Below, in pieces: positions 25,144 through 32,822 of a DNA stretch of 32,822 nt. A model generated the notes under the pieces. That model saw nothing but the letters and a program-made list of their open reading frames with translations. It ran no database searches and had not been told where the DNA came from. Each line of letters starts with the position of its first letter. Positions within the stretch are counted from its first letter, which is position 1. This stretch comes from Bradyrhizobium sp. BR 10289 (lineage in GTDB: Bacteria; Pseudomonadota; Alphaproteobacteria; Rhizobiales; Xanthobacteraceae). Both the position numbers and the translations under genes were made by a program. The stretch covers positions 1 through 32,822 of the forward strand of contig NZ_JACOFR010000044.1 of the NCBI RefSeq assembly GCF_019455385.1, read 5' to 3'.

Positions 25144-26106
25144 ATGAGCCGGCTGCGCTGCGCAATTCTCGACGACTATTTCAACCTCGCCCTCGACGTC
25201 GCGGACTGGCCGAAGCTGTCGGACCGCATCGACACCACGGTGTTCAGTCACCCCTTCGCCTCCGAACAGGCCGCGGCCAGCGCGCTGGCCGACTTCGACA
25301 TCATCTGCGCGATGCGCGAGCGCACCGCGTTTCCCGGGAGCCTGTTCGACAAGCTGCCCAAGCTAAAGCTGCTGCTGACGTCGGGCATGCGCAACGCGGC
25401 GATCGACCTGGAGGCCGCGAAGGCAAAGGGCGTCGCGCTTGCCGGCACGCAATATTCGCGCGACCCGACCGCACCGCTCACCATGGGCCTGATCCTGGAG
25501 CTGACCCGCGGCATCGGTCGCGAAAATGCGCGCATGCATGCCGGCGAACCCTGGCAGACCTTTGCCGGGGTCGAGATCGACGGGCTGACGCTCGGCATCG
25601 TCGGGCTCGGCAAGCTCGGCACCAAGATGGCCGGCCTTGCCAAGGCGTTCGGCATGAACGTGATCGCCTGGAGCCCGAACCTGACGCCGGAGAAGTGCCA
25701 GGCTGCCGGCGTCGGCTATGCCACCAAGGAGGATCTGTTCGCCAAGGCCGACATCGTCACCATCCATGTGGTGCTGAGCGAGCGTTCGCGCGGCCTCGTC
25801 AGCCGCGCCGACCTCGCCCGGATGAAGCCGACCGCGTTCCTCGTCAACACCGCGCGCGGGCCGATCGTGGACGAGCAGGCGCTGCTGGAGACCTTGCAGC
25901 AGAAGAAGATCGCGGGCGCCGGCCTGGATGTATTCTCTGTCGAGCCACTGCCGGTCGACCATCCCTTCCGCAAGCTCGACAATCTCGTTCTGACGCCGCA
26001 TCTCGGTTACGCCACCGCGGATGGCCTGCGCATCCATTACGGCCAGATGGTCGAGGCGATCGACGCCTTCACCAAGGGCCACGAGCTGCCGCGGAAGCTG
26101 GCCTGA
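25144..26106 (+). CDS. D-2-hydroxyacid dehydrogenase family protein
   Basis: A 320-residue NAD(P)-dependent enzyme of the D-2-hydroxyacid dehydrogenase superfamily, which interconverts 2-oxoacids and D-2-hydroxyacids. The Rossmann motif GLGKLG is at 154-159. The catalytic set is R238 in VNTARGP, E267 in VFSVEPLP and H286 in LTPHLGYA. WSPNL after beta-2 lacks the usual acidic residue for NAD ribose binding, so NADP use is possible. The substrate (glyoxylate, hydroxypyruvate, phosphoglycerate or other) cannot be fixed; it lacks the ACT domain of SerA. ATG 25144 is the fourth base after an upstream in-frame-less gap. Confidence 0.92.
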   Translation: MSRLRCAILDDYFNLALDVADWPKLSDRIDTTVFSHPFASEQAAASALADFDIICAMRERTAFPGSLFDKLPKLKLLLTSGMRNAAIDLEAAKAKGVALAGTQYSRDPTAPLTMGLILELTRGIGRENARMHAGEPWQTFAGVEIDGLTLGIVGLGKLGTKMAGLAKAFGMNVIAWSPNLTPEKCQAAGVGYATKEDLFAKADIVTIHVVLSERSRGLVSRADLARMKPTAFLVNTARGPIVDEQALLETLQQKKIAGAGLDVFSVEPLPVDHPFRKLDNLVLTPHLGYATADGLRIHYGQMVEAIDAFTKGHELPRKLA

Positions 26107-26127
26107 GCGAGCCAGGCCTCAACGACG

Positions 26128-26154
26128 AAGGGCGTGCCGACGGCACGCCCTTTT
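26128..26154. terminator. Bidirectional terminator hairpin
   Basis: AAGGGCGTGCC (26128-26138) and GGCACGCCCTT (26142-26152) form a perfect 11-bp stem with a 3-base loop and TTTT in the plus direction. It lies between two convergent genes. Confidence 0.85.
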
Positions 26155-26182
26155 GCAATCTGAATTTACGTAGACGACGCGC

Positions 26183-27454
26183 TTAGCGCACCGTGACCGG
26201 CGCAGGCAGCGGCGGCACGACGGTCGGCTGCGTGCCCGGGACGGGACCGGCCTGGGCGGCCATCGGCGACGGACCGGGCGCTGGCGCGGCCGATGCGGTC
26301 GTCGTAGGCGGATTGCCCTGCATCACCACGACGCGGGTGCCGACCTTGGCGCGCTCGAACAGGTCCGAGACGTCCTCGTTCAGCATGCCGATGCAGCCCG
26401 AGGAGACGAACTTGCCGATCGTCGACGGCTGGTTGGTGCCGTGGATGCGGTACACCGTCGAGCCGAGATACATCGCGCGGGCGCCGAGCGGATTGCCTTC
26501 GCCACCGGCCATGAAGCGCGGCAGATAGGGCTGGCGCTCGATCATTTCCGCCGGCGGATGCCAATCCGGCCACTCGGCCTTGCGGGTGATCTTCTGCACG
26601 CCGGTCCAGGTGAAGCCGTCGCGGCCGACACGGACGCCGTAGCGGATCGCCCGGCCATTGCCGAGCACGTAATAGAGATAGGTGTTCGGGGTATCGACCA
26701 CGATGGTGCCGGCCGGCTCCTTGGTCTGGAACGCGACCTCCTGGCGGCGCAGGTTTGGCGGCAGCTGCACGGGGGCCGCCTCAGGCTGGTCCTCGGGGGG
26801 CAGCAAGGCGACCGACATCGGCCGTCCACCGGCTCCAGGCTGCGGCGAGACCGCGCCGGTCGCAGCGGGGCCACCGACGGCTTCTGGCGGACGCATGCCG
26901 TCATTGGCGGGCGGCTGGCCCGAACGATCGCCATAGATCACCGGCGGCGGACCGGCGGGCCGGCCGTAGCGGGGATCGTCGGGCGACGTCACCGGACCCT
27001 GCGGCGGGTTGGCGGAATAGACCGGCGGAGAGCCGGCCGGACGGCCATAGCGGGGATCATCCGGCGACATCACCGGGCCCTGCGGCGGGTTGGCGGAATA
27101 GACCGACGGGGCGCCGGCCGGACGGCCGTAGCGCGGATCATCCGGCGACATCACCGGTCCCTGCGGCGGGTTAGCCGAATAGACGGGGGGACCGGCGGGG
27201 CGGCCATAGCGCGGATCGTTGGGCGAGCTGATCGGTCCGCCCGGGCCGGGCGGCGGCAGCGAAGCCTGCGGCATCGCGTCGTCGTCGTCGTCCAGCGCGT
27301 CGAAATTGGGGGTGCGGTCGCCGGGACGATATTCGGCCGGCGCGCCATAGCTCGGCGCCTGCTGGACCGGATAGCTCTGGGCCTGTGCGAACGAGGTTCC
27401 CGCCGCAGCGACTGTTGCGGCAGCGCATATCGTCAGAAAATGTTTGATCATCAT
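26183..27454 (-). CDS. L,D-transpeptidase (YkuD) with proline-rich repeat linker
   Basis: A 423-residue exported enzyme that forms 3-3 crosslinks in peptidoglycan or attaches proteins to it. It has a signal peptide (about 1-26, FAQAQS). A Pro/Gly-rich region contains a 27-residue unit (YSANPPQGPVMSPDDPRYGR followed by PAG...) in three tandem copies plus a partial one. The YkuD domain is C-terminal: HGTNQPSTIGKFVSSGCIGM with catalytic C354 and the conserved His. A Pro/Ala tail ends the protein. Start ATG 27454 is chosen for the signal peptide; MM gives an alternative one codon on. Repeats may span the wall or vary in number between strains. Confidence 0.92.
   Translation of the reverse strand: MMIKHFLTICAAATVAAAGTSFAQAQSYPVQQAPSYGAPAEYRPGDRTPNFDALDDDDDAMPQASLPPPGPGGPISSPNDPRYGRPAGPPVYSANPPQGPVMSPDDPRYGRPAGAPSVYSANPPQGPVMSPDDPRYGRPAGSPPVYSANPPQGPVTSPDDPRYGRPAGPPPVIYGDRSGQPPANDGMRPPEAVGGPAATGAVSPQPGAGGRPMSVALLPPEDQPEAAPVQLPPNLRRQEVAFQTKEPAGTIVVDTPNTYLYYVLGNGRAIRYGVRVGRDGFTWTGVQKITRKAEWPDWHPPAEMIERQPYLPRFMAGGEGNPLGARAMYLGSTVYRIHGTNQPSTIGKFVSSGCIGMLNEDVSDLFERAKVGTRVVVMQGNPPTTTASAAPAPGPSPMAAQAGPVPGTQPTVVPPLPAPVTVR
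26941..27245 (-). repeat. 81-bp tandem repeat within the L,D-transpeptidase gene
   Basis: Copies of gcggcgggttggcggaatag begin at 27001, 27082 and 27163 (last with small changes), an exact 81-base period. It encodes a 27-residue unit, so copy changes stay in frame. Confidence 0.9.
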
Positions 27455-27820
27455 CGCTCTTGTATAGTCCCCGGGCCCCGTCCGGACCGTTAACGGCCAG
27501 ATGACCGAAGATAGCGGCACATTCAAGACGTAACCGGCTGATTTGTGCCTGATTTAGCGATTTGTGATGCAATCGCACACAGTTGCTCCGTTGCATCACG
27601 GGGCGGAAATCGCATCACGCCGTAGATTGCCGGAGTCACCCACCCCGATTTTTACGGAACGGCGCGAAGACGTTGCGATATGGTCGAATCAGCCTGATTC
27701 GCCTCCGCTTTGAGCTTGAACCGCTGCGTGGCGAACGCGGCAACCAGTACCGTCACCGCGTTCAGATGGCTCTTGGGCCCTGGCCTCCGCGCCGCCGGGG
27801 CGGAAATTCGTAACCCGTCA
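27455..27820. other. 366-base divergent promoter region with a palindrome
   Basis: Between divergent genes. It holds a perfect 9-bp inverted repeat, GTGATGCAA (27564-27572) and TTGCATCAC (27591-27599), with an 18-base spacer. The sequence is AT-rich relative to the genes near 27530-27580 and should contain the L,D-transpeptidase promoter. A frame in phase with the next gene is open from 27710, but without a start I trust. Confidence 0.55.
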
Positions 27821-28570
27821 ATGCTTCCCGGCTTTCGCTTCCTGCTTGCCGCGATCCTGCTGTCTACCTCCATCCTGGTGTTCGGCCTAGGCGCCGCCTC
27901 GCTGCTGCGGGCGAGCCACGAGCAGTATGTCAGCAACCCGTCCTGGCGGAACGGCCCGCAGGAGCAGGTGTTCGCGCAGAGCCCCGAGCCGGCCCAGCCG
28001 GTGCTTGCCGCGCTCCGCGTCGAGCCGATCACCGAAGCGGCGACGCCTGCGATGCCCGCCGAGCAAGTCCCGAGCATCGGGCTGCCCGCGGTGGCAACCG
28101 GGCCTGAGCAGATGGCCGCGGTGACGCTCGAAGCCCAGCCTCAGCCCCAGCTTGCTGCCATCGAGCCGGCTTCGGCGCCGGCTCCATCCACCGCCGAAGC
28201 GCCGGTCGCTGAGCCAGCCAGAAGCGAGGCTGCACCTTTGGCCCCTGCGGACACACTCACCCCGGCCGACACGACGGCTTCGATCACGATGACGCCACCC
28301 GTTCCGGCGGTGACTGTCCCAGATGTTCCTCGAACCGCGACGCCGGCGCTGGCGTCCCGTGTGACCGACATTGCAGCGGCCAGGACGGCTGCGCTGAACG
28401 AACTTGTGCCGGCGAAGCCAAAGGCCGCCAGCGCCGCGCCCAAGCCGCGCGCCAGCAAGCCGAAGAAGCGTCACCGCATCGTGCGGCGTCCGCCGCCTCA
28501 GCAGGTCAACCAGGCGCTCGACCCGTTCGGCCAGCCGCAGCAGACGCTCGCGACGACACGCACGCGGTGA
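27821..28570 (+). CDS. Membrane-anchored Ala/Pro-rich protein of unknown function
   Basis: A 249-residue protein with an N-terminal hydrophobic helix (about 7-28, FLLAAILLSTSILVFGLGAA) that could be a signal anchor. A long low-complexity region of Ala, Pro, Glu and Thr follows, then a basic C-terminal part (KPRASKPKKRHRIVRRPPP). The design suggests a periplasmic protein that spans towards, or binds, the cell wall. ATG 27821 is chosen; a TTG at 27710 would add 37 residues. No family domain is seen. Confidence 0.75.
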   Translation: MLPGFRFLLAAILLSTSILVFGLGAASLLRASHEQYVSNPSWRNGPQEQVFAQSPEPAQPVLAALRVEPITEAATPAMPAEQVPSIGLPAVATGPEQMAAVTLEAQPQPQLAAIEPASAPAPSTAEAPVAEPARSEAAPLAPADTLTPADTTASITMTPPVPAVTVPDVPRTATPALASRVTDIAAARTAALNELVPAKPKAASAAPKPRASKPKKRHRIVRRPPPQQVNQALDPFGQPQQTLATTRTR

Positions 28571-28591
28571 TCTTGCTTCAAAATTGAGCCG

Positions 28592-29443
28592 TCACGCCGG
28601 CCCGGTCGCAATCGCCGGGCCGCCCTCCTGGCCCCATTCGGACCACGAGCCGTCATAGAGCGCCGTATCAGTGACGCCTAAGCGATAGAGCGCGAGCGTC
28701 AGCACGCCGGCGGAGACGCCGGAGCCGCAGCTGGTCACGATCGGCGCATCGAGCTTGACGCCGGCGCTCGCGAAGGCGGCGCGCAGATCCTCGAGCGGCT
28801 TCATCGTGCCGGTCGCCGCGTCGAACAGCTGATTGTAGGGCACGTTACGGGCGCCGGGGATGTGGCCGGAGCGGATGCCCGCGCGCGGCTCGGGCGCGCG
28901 GCCCTCGAAACGCTCGGCGGCGCGCGCGTCGATCACCTGCTCGGCACGGCTTTCGACGTTGGCGACAAGCTGCTGCATGCTGCGCACGCGCTTCGGATCG
29001 TAGCTGGCCTTGAACGTGGCAGGCTTCGGCTTCACCTCGCCGCTCTCCACGGGGCGCCCCTCGGCGCGCCACTTCTTCAACCCGCCATTGAGGATGCGCA
29101 CATTGCCGTGGCCGAAGGCCAGGAACATCCACCACGCCCGGGGCGCTGCGACCCAGCCGCCGGCATCGTAGAGCACGACGGTGTCGGCGTTGGAGATGCC
29201 GAGATTGCCGACATCGCGGCCGAACTGCTCGGCGCTCGGATACATGTGCGGCAGCGGATTGGAATGGTCCGACACCGCATCGACGTCGAAGAACACAGCG
29301 CCCGGCAGATGCGCGGCGAGATAATCATCCTTCGGCAGCGGCAGCACGCCCGGCAGCTTGAAGCTGGCGTCGAGGATCTTGACGTTGGCATCGCCGATGT
29401 GGTCGGCGAGCCAATCGGTGGAGACGAGGGGGTCGGTGGCCAT
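28592..29443 (-). CDS. sseA: 3-mercaptopyruvate sulfurtransferase
   Basis: A 283-residue tandem-rhodanese enzyme that moves sulfur from 3-mercaptopyruvate to a thiol or cyanide. The catalytic C239 lies in the loop CGSGVSAG, typical of MST rather than thiosulfate sulfurtransferase (CRxGxT). R190-191 in RAGIRSGHIPGA and the N-terminal inactive domain (VLYDAGGWVAAPR) are also typical. ATG 29443 is the start. It could supply sulfur for cofactors or cyanide defence. It lies downstream of another rhodanese gene, separated by a family C repeat. Confidence 0.92.
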   Translation of the reverse strand: MATDPLVSTDWLADHIGDANVKILDASFKLPGVLPLPKDDYLAAHLPGAVFFDVDAVSDHSNPLPHMYPSAEQFGRDVGNLGISNADTVVLYDAGGWVAAPRAWWMFLAFGHGNVRILNGGLKKWRAEGRPVESGEVKPKPATFKASYDPKRVRSMQQLVANVESRAEQVIDARAAERFEGRAPEPRAGIRSGHIPGARNVPYNQLFDAATGTMKPLEDLRAAFASAGVKLDAPIVTSCGSGVSAGVLTLALYRLGVTDTALYDGSWSEWGQEGGPAIATGPA

Positions 29444-29456
29444 GCTACTAGTTCCT

Positions 29457-29559
29457 TGTCATTCCGGGGCGTGCGCAGCACGAACCCGGAATCCATCGTG
29501 CGGCAGAGTTGGTGGATGAATGGATTCCGGGCTCGCGCTTCGCGCGCCCCGGAATGACG
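29457..29559. repeat. Palindromic intergenic repeat, family C, copy 1
   Basis: The ends TGTCATTCCGGGGC and GCCCCGGAATGACG pair, and the inner arms cccggaatccat and atggattccggg pair. Two small hairpins (gtgcgcagcac and cgcgcttcgcg) sit at the shoulders. It lies between sseA and the single-domain rhodanese gene. Confidence 0.88.
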
Positions 29560-29578
29560 AGTGGAGAGCGCGAGGCCC

Positions 29579-29992
29579 TCACCCCTTCTTCTTTGGCTCC
29601 CACGCTTCCGTCGGGCCGCCGGCATCGCGCCAGGCGGCGTAGCCGCCGGCGATGTGGGCCACGGGTTTGAGGCCCATGTCCTGCGCGGTCTTGGCGGCGA
29701 GCGCGGAGCGCAGGCCGCCGGCGCAGTGGAACACGAACTTCTTGTCCTCCTGGAAGATCGGCTTCGCATACGGGCTCTGCGGATCGATCCAGAATTCCAG
29801 CATGCCGCGGGTGCAGGCGAACGCGCCGGGGATGCGGCCGTCGCGCTCGATCTCGCGGGGGTCGCGGATGTCGACGATGACGACGTCGCCATTCTTGGAG
29901 ATCTCGATGGCGTCCTTGGCCGAGAGCGTCTCGATCTCGGCATTGGCCTCGTCGCAGAGCTGCTTGATGCCGCGGGTGATGTTTTGGGGCAT
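29579..29992 (-). CDS. Rhodanese-like domain protein
   Basis: A 137-residue single-domain rhodanese. The catalytic C90 is in FHCAGGLRSALAA, a six-residue active loop as in sulfur-handling rhodaneses. VVIVDIRDPREIERDGRIPG is the conserved CH2A-type N-terminal motif, and HIAGGYAAWRDAGGP the usual C-terminal end. It probably carries persulfide sulfur. ATG 29992 gives the sensible start MPQNITRG; the frame upstream runs through a repeat. It lies between two family C repeats. Confidence 0.9.
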   Translation of the reverse strand: MPQNITRGIKQLCDEANAEIETLSAKDAIEISKNGDVVIVDIRDPREIERDGRIPGAFACTRGMLEFWIDPQSPYAKPIFQEDKKFVFHCAGGLRSALAAKTAQDMGLKPVAHIAGGYAAWRDAGGPTEAWEPKKKG

Positions 29993-30010
29993 TTTGTATC
30001 TCCCTCTTCT

Positions 30011-30115
30011 CGTCAGTCCGGGGCGATGCGCAGCATCGAGCCCGGAATCCATTTCTCTACATGCGCTGCGGCCCGATGGATTCCGGGTTCTCGCTTCGCG
30101 AGCCCCGGAATGACG
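30011..30115. repeat. Palindromic intergenic repeat, family C, copy 2
   Basis: The same design as 29457-29559: cgtcagtccggggcgatgcg at the left and ccccggaatgacg at the right, with inner arms cccggaatccat and atggattccggg. It lies between the rhodanese and VWA genes. Confidence 0.88.
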
Positions 30116-30122
30116 GGGGACA

Positions 30123-31298
30123 TCAATGCGTCAATTCCTTCATCGCATTCTCCAGACCTTCGATCGTGATCGGATACATGCGGTTCGCAAAGATGCGCTT
30201 GATGATGGTGGTGGATTCCGAATAGTCCCAGTGCTTCTGCGCGACCGGGTTCAGCCACACCGTATGCGGGTAGGTGCGGATGATGCGGTCGAGCCAGACC
30301 GAGCCGGGCTCCTCGTTGACGTGCTCGACCGAGCCGCCGGGCACCATGATCTCGTAAGGCGACATCGAGGCGTCGCCGACAAATACGACCTTGTAGTCGT
30401 GCGCGTATTTGTGCAGCACGTCCCAGGTCGGCGTGCGGTCGGTGAAGCGGCGCTTGTTCTGCTTCCATACGCCTTCATAGAGGCAGTTGTGGAAGTAGAA
30501 ATACTCCATGTGCTTGAACTCGCTCTTCGCCGCCGAGAACAGCTCCTCGACCTGTTCGATATGCGAATCCATGGAGCCGCCGATGTCGAAGAACACCAGC
30601 AGCTTCACCGCATTGCGCCTCTCGGGACGCATGTGGACGTCGAGATAGCCGTGATTGGCGGTCTCGCGGATGGTGGTGTCGAGATCGAGCTCGTCGGGCG
30701 CGCCGGTGCGCGCGAATTTGCGCAGGCGGCGCAGCGCCACCTTGATGTTGCGGATGCCGAGCTCGACATTGCCGTCGAGGTCCTTGAACTCGCGCTTGTC
30801 CCACACCTTCACGGCGCGGTTGTTGCGGTTCTTCTCCTGGCCGATGCGGACGCCTTCCGGATTGTAGCCGTGCGCGCCGAAGGGCGAGGTGCCTGCGGTG
30901 CCGATCCATTTCGAGCCGCCCTGGTGCCGGCCCTTCTGCTCCTCGAGCCGCTTCTTCAAGGTCTCCATGAGCTTGTCCCAGCCCATGGCCTCGATCTGCT
31001 TCTTCTCTTCTTCCGACAGGTACTTCTCGGCGAGCTTCTTCAGCCACTCCTCGGGGATCTCCGCCTTCTCCATGGCGTCGAGCAGGCTTTCCAGCCCCTT
31101 GAACACCGTGCCGAAGACGCGGTCGAACTTGTCGAGATTGCGCTCGTCCTTCACCAGCGAGGCACGCGACAGATAGTAGAAATTCTCGACCGAATAATCC
31201 GACAGGTCGGCGTCGAGCGCCTCCATCAGCGTGAGGTATTCGCGCAGCGTCACGGGGACCTGCGCATCGCGCAGGGAGGTGAAGAATTGCAGGAACAT
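30123..31298 (-). CDS. VWA domain protein (CoxE-like)
   Basis: A 391-residue protein. The N-terminal half is helical and charged (about 1-130), and the C-terminal half is a von Willebrand A domain. The metal-site motif is FFDIGGSMDSH at 236-246, where D238 and S242 are kept but the first Ser of DxSxS is Gly. Later VWA strands (FYFHNCLYEGVW and VVFVGDASMSP) follow. VWA proteins of this type work with MoxR AAA+ ATPases to insert metals or remodel enzymes; a MoxR gene lies at 31923. ATG 31298 gives MFLQFFTSLRDAQVPV; the same frame stays open far upstream but is not coding. Confidence 0.9.
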   Translation of the reverse strand: MFLQFFTSLRDAQVPVTLREYLTLMEALDADLSDYSVENFYYLSRASLVKDERNLDKFDRVFGTVFKGLESLLDAMEKAEIPEEWLKKLAEKYLSEEEKKQIEAMGWDKLMETLKKRLEEQKGRHQGGSKWIGTAGTSPFGAHGYNPEGVRIGQEKNRNNRAVKVWDKREFKDLDGNVELGIRNIKVALRRLRKFARTGAPDELDLDTTIRETANHGYLDVHMRPERRNAVKLLVFFDIGGSMDSHIEQVEELFSAAKSEFKHMEYFYFHNCLYEGVWKQNKRRFTDRTPTWDVLHKYAHDYKVVFVGDASMSPYEIMVPGGSVEHVNEEPGSVWLDRIIRTYPHTVWLNPVAQKHWDYSESTTIIKRIFANRMYPITIEGLENAMKELTH

Positions 31299-31365
31299 GA
31301 GTGACAGATTGCCCGTCGGAGGGCCAACGTCAAGGGGCGGTGCCGATCGCCGCGTCGTCGGTCTC

Positions 31366-31490
31366 ACACCTCTCCCATCGGGAGAGGTCGGCGCGAAGCG
31401 CCGGGTGAGGGGTCTTGCTCTCTCGTGGGGCTGGCGCCCCCTCACCCGATTTGCTGCGCAAATCGACCTCTCCCCGCTGGGGAGAGGTGA
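31366..31490. repeat. Palindromic intergenic repeat, family D
   Basis: Left cacctctcccatcgggagag and right ctctccccgctggggagagg ends pair, with inner gggtgagggg and cccctcaccc and a gctggcgcc hairpin. The gcgcgaagcgc and ttgctgcgcaaat hairpins lie on the shoulders. This type is common between rhizobial genes. Confidence 0.85.
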
Positions 31491-31583
31491 ACCACGCGCG
31501 TCGGCGAACCAATTCAACGTGGACCCACGGGCTTTTTGCTCTAGAATTGGCCATCTCAAGGGGTTGTTTTGGGGACGTTTGCA

Positions 31584-31829
31584 ATGGGAATTCTCGCAGC
31601 ACTGATCATCGGCGCGATCGCGGGCTGGCTCGCGGGCAAGATTGTCCACGGGGCGGGATTTGGGCTGATCGGCAACATCGTGGTCGGCATCATCGGCGCG
31701 CTGGTAGCGAGCTGGGTGTTGCCGCAGCTGCATATCGAGCTGGCCACCGGCACGTTCGGCGCCATCGTGGACGCCACCATCGGCGCGGTGATTGTGCTGG
31801 TGATCCTTTCGCTGATAAGACGGGTCTGA
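31584..31829 (+). CDS. GlsB/YeaQ/YmgE family stress-response membrane protein
   Basis: An 81-residue very hydrophobic protein with three membrane segments and Gly-rich helix contacts. The family pattern GILAALIIGAIAGWLAGKI, then GFGLIGNIVVGIIGALVASW and IVDATIGAVIVLVIL, is complete. Members are transglycosylase-associated in name only and are linked to envelope stress. ATG 31584 has ggggac upstream. It lies between the divergent VWA and MoxR genes and runs in the MoxR direction. Confidence 0.92.
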   Translation: MGILAALIIGAIAGWLAGKIVHGAGFGLIGNIVVGIIGALVASWVLPQLHIELATGTFGAIVDATIGAVIVLVILSLIRRV

Positions 31830-31845
31830 AAGCCTGACCGAACCA

Positions 31846-31872
31846 GGAACGGCCGCCATGCGCGGCCGTTCC
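31846..31872 (+). terminator. Hairpin between the GlsB-like and moxR genes
   Basis: GGAACGGCCGC (31846-31856) and GCGGCCGTTCC (31862-31872) form a perfect 11-bp stem with loop CATGC. No T-run follows, so termination may be only partial and moxR may be read through. Confidence 0.55.
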
Positions 31873-31922
31873 CATGTCGGGACCGGAGTGCTGTTCTGGC
31901 CGACGATCAACAAGGACGCGCA

Positions 31923-32765
31923 ATGAAATTTACCGGCACCAAGGACTATGTTGCGACCGACGATCTCAAGGTCGCCGTCAATGCCTCGATCGTGCTGGAG
32001 CGCCCGCTCCTGGTGAAGGGCGAGCCCGGCACTGGCAAGACGGTGCTGGCCGAGGAAGTGGCCAAGGCGCTGAACGCGCCGCTTTTGACTTGGCACATCA
32101 AGTCCACCACCAAGGCGCAGCAGGGCCTCTACGAATACGACGCGGTGTCGCGCCTGCGCGACAGCCAGCTCGGCGATGCCAGGGTGTCCGACATCAAGAA
32201 CTACATCAAGCGCGGCAAGCTGTGGGAGGCCTTCACCGCCGAGCAGCGCCCGGTGCTGCTGATCGACGAGATCGACAAGGCCGACATCGAATTCCCGAAC
32301 GATTTGCTGCTCGAGCTGGACCGCATGGAATTCCATGTCTACGAGACCGGCGAGACGATCAAGGCCAAGCAGCGCCCGATCATGATCATCACCTCCAACA
32401 ACGAGAAGGAGCTGCCGGACGCCTTCCTGCGCCGCTGCTTCTTCCACTACATCAAATTCCCCGACGCCGACACGATGGGCCGGATCGTCGACGTCCACTT
32501 CCCCGGCATCAAGAAGCGCCTGGTGGAAGAGGCGCTGCGCATCTTCTTCGAGGTCCGCGAGGTGCCCGGGCTGAAGAAGAAGCCGTCGACGTCCGAGCTC
32601 TTGGATTGGCTCAAGCTGCTGCTCAACGAGGACATGAGCGCCGAGCAGCTGCGCGAGCGCGACCCGCGCAAACTGATCCCGCCGCTGCACGGCGCGCTTC
32701 TGAAGAACGAGCAGGATGTGCACCTGTTCGAGCGGCTGGCGTTCTTGAGCCGACGGGAAGTTTGA
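31923..32765 (+). CDS. MoxR-family AAA+ ATPase
   Basis: A 280-residue AAA+ ATPase of the MoxR/CoxD type. Walker A is GEPGTGKT (33-40), Walker B LLIDEIDKA (112-120), sensor 1 ITSNNEKELPDAFLRR, which includes the arginine-finger region. The C-terminal lid is helical (STSELLDWLKLLL). MoxR ATPases pair with VWA proteins as chaperones for enzyme maturation, and the partner is probably the VWA gene at 30123-31298, here divergent rather than downstream. ATG 31923 is the start, with aaggacgcg as ribosome site. Confidence 0.93.
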   Translation: MKFTGTKDYVATDDLKVAVNASIVLERPLLVKGEPGTGKTVLAEEVAKALNAPLLTWHIKSTTKAQQGLYEYDAVSRLRDSQLGDARVSDIKNYIKRGKLWEAFTAEQRPVLLIDEIDKADIEFPNDLLLELDRMEFHVYETGETIKAKQRPIMIITSNNEKELPDAFLRRCFFHYIKFPDADTMGRIVDVHFPGIKKRLVEEALRIFFEVREVPGLKKKPSTSELLDWLKLLLNEDMSAEQLRERDPRKLIPPLHGALLKNEQDVHLFERLAFLSRREV

Positions 32766-32772
32766 GTTTTCG

Positions 32773-32822
32773 TGTCCCGGACGCGCTGCAGCGTGAAACG
32801 CTGCTGCGCAGAGCCGGGACCC
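32773..32822. repeat. Family B-type repeat, cut by the window end
   Basis: tgtcccggacgcgctgcagc and gctgctgcgcagagccggga pair around a gaaac loop. The match to family B at 9553 and 19103 is clear; the rest lies beyond the window. It may also end the moxR transcript. Confidence 0.75.

Noticed and set aside
31299..32723. Open frame extending the VWA gene upstream to 866 codons
   Set aside because: The extension is antisense to moxR and crosses the family D repeat. The true VWA N-terminus begins at 31298.

Overview
The window looks like chromosomal DNA of a Bradyrhizobium-type alphaproteobacterium (Nitrobacteraceae, Hyphomicrobiales). This is inferred from the high GC with strong C/G third positions, the dense palindromic intergenic repeats that I associate with Bradyrhizobium, and the protein types: DUF2277, bacterioferritin with an Irr/ICE-like operator, a FixK2-like box and a CtrA-like box. 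No rRNA, tRNA, CRISPR array, insertion sequence or origin was seen.

Layout. (1) 155-5132 is a complete thiamin-synthesis operon, thiO-thiS-thiG-thiE-thiC. A sigma70-like promoter places the transcript start right at a TPP riboswitch whose 3' strand merges with the thiO ribosome binding site. Two palindromic repeats sit inside the operon, and thiS carries a 17-bp tandem duplication of its start region. (2) 5149-8915 is an AT-richer island directly after thiC. It holds an unknown protein with an Rx4H motif typical of HEPN RNases and an 881-residue dynamin-like GTPase with two membrane segments. This is the best candidate for an undescribed system, plausibly anti-phage or stress defence, but the function is inference. 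(3) 9004-13835 holds a Mug-like DNA glycosylase, a glutathione S-transferase, RidA, several small secreted proteins including a paralogous pair, and a J-domain protein. (4) 13947-16687 holds an SDR oxidoreductase, a small Fis-type DNA-binding protein preceded by a CtrA-like box, and a collagen-like protein with a FixK/FNR-like box in its divergent promoter region. (5) 16812-21597 holds an exported alpha/beta hydrolase, a PPOX flavoprotein, bacterioferritin and its ferredoxin with ICE-like operators, and two glycine-zipper paralogues.

(6) 21678-27454 holds the ettA and lytic transglycosylase pair, a D-2-hydroxyacid dehydrogenase, and an L,D-transpeptidase with an 81-bp tandem repeat. (7) 27821-32765 holds a proline/alanine-rich membrane-anchored protein, two rhodanese-type proteins, and a VWA protein divergent from a MoxR ATPase, with a GlsB/YeaQ-type membrane protein between them.

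How the genes work together. ThiO (glycine imine), ThiS (sulfur carrier) and ThiG make the thiazole, ThiC makes the pyrimidine, and ThiE joins them. Thiamin diphosphate closes the loop through the riboswitch. Bfd and Bfr form an iron release/storage pair. The transglycosylase and L,D-transpeptidase act on peptidoglycan. MoxR and the VWA protein probably form a chaperone pair. All assignments come from reading the sequence; no database search was run.
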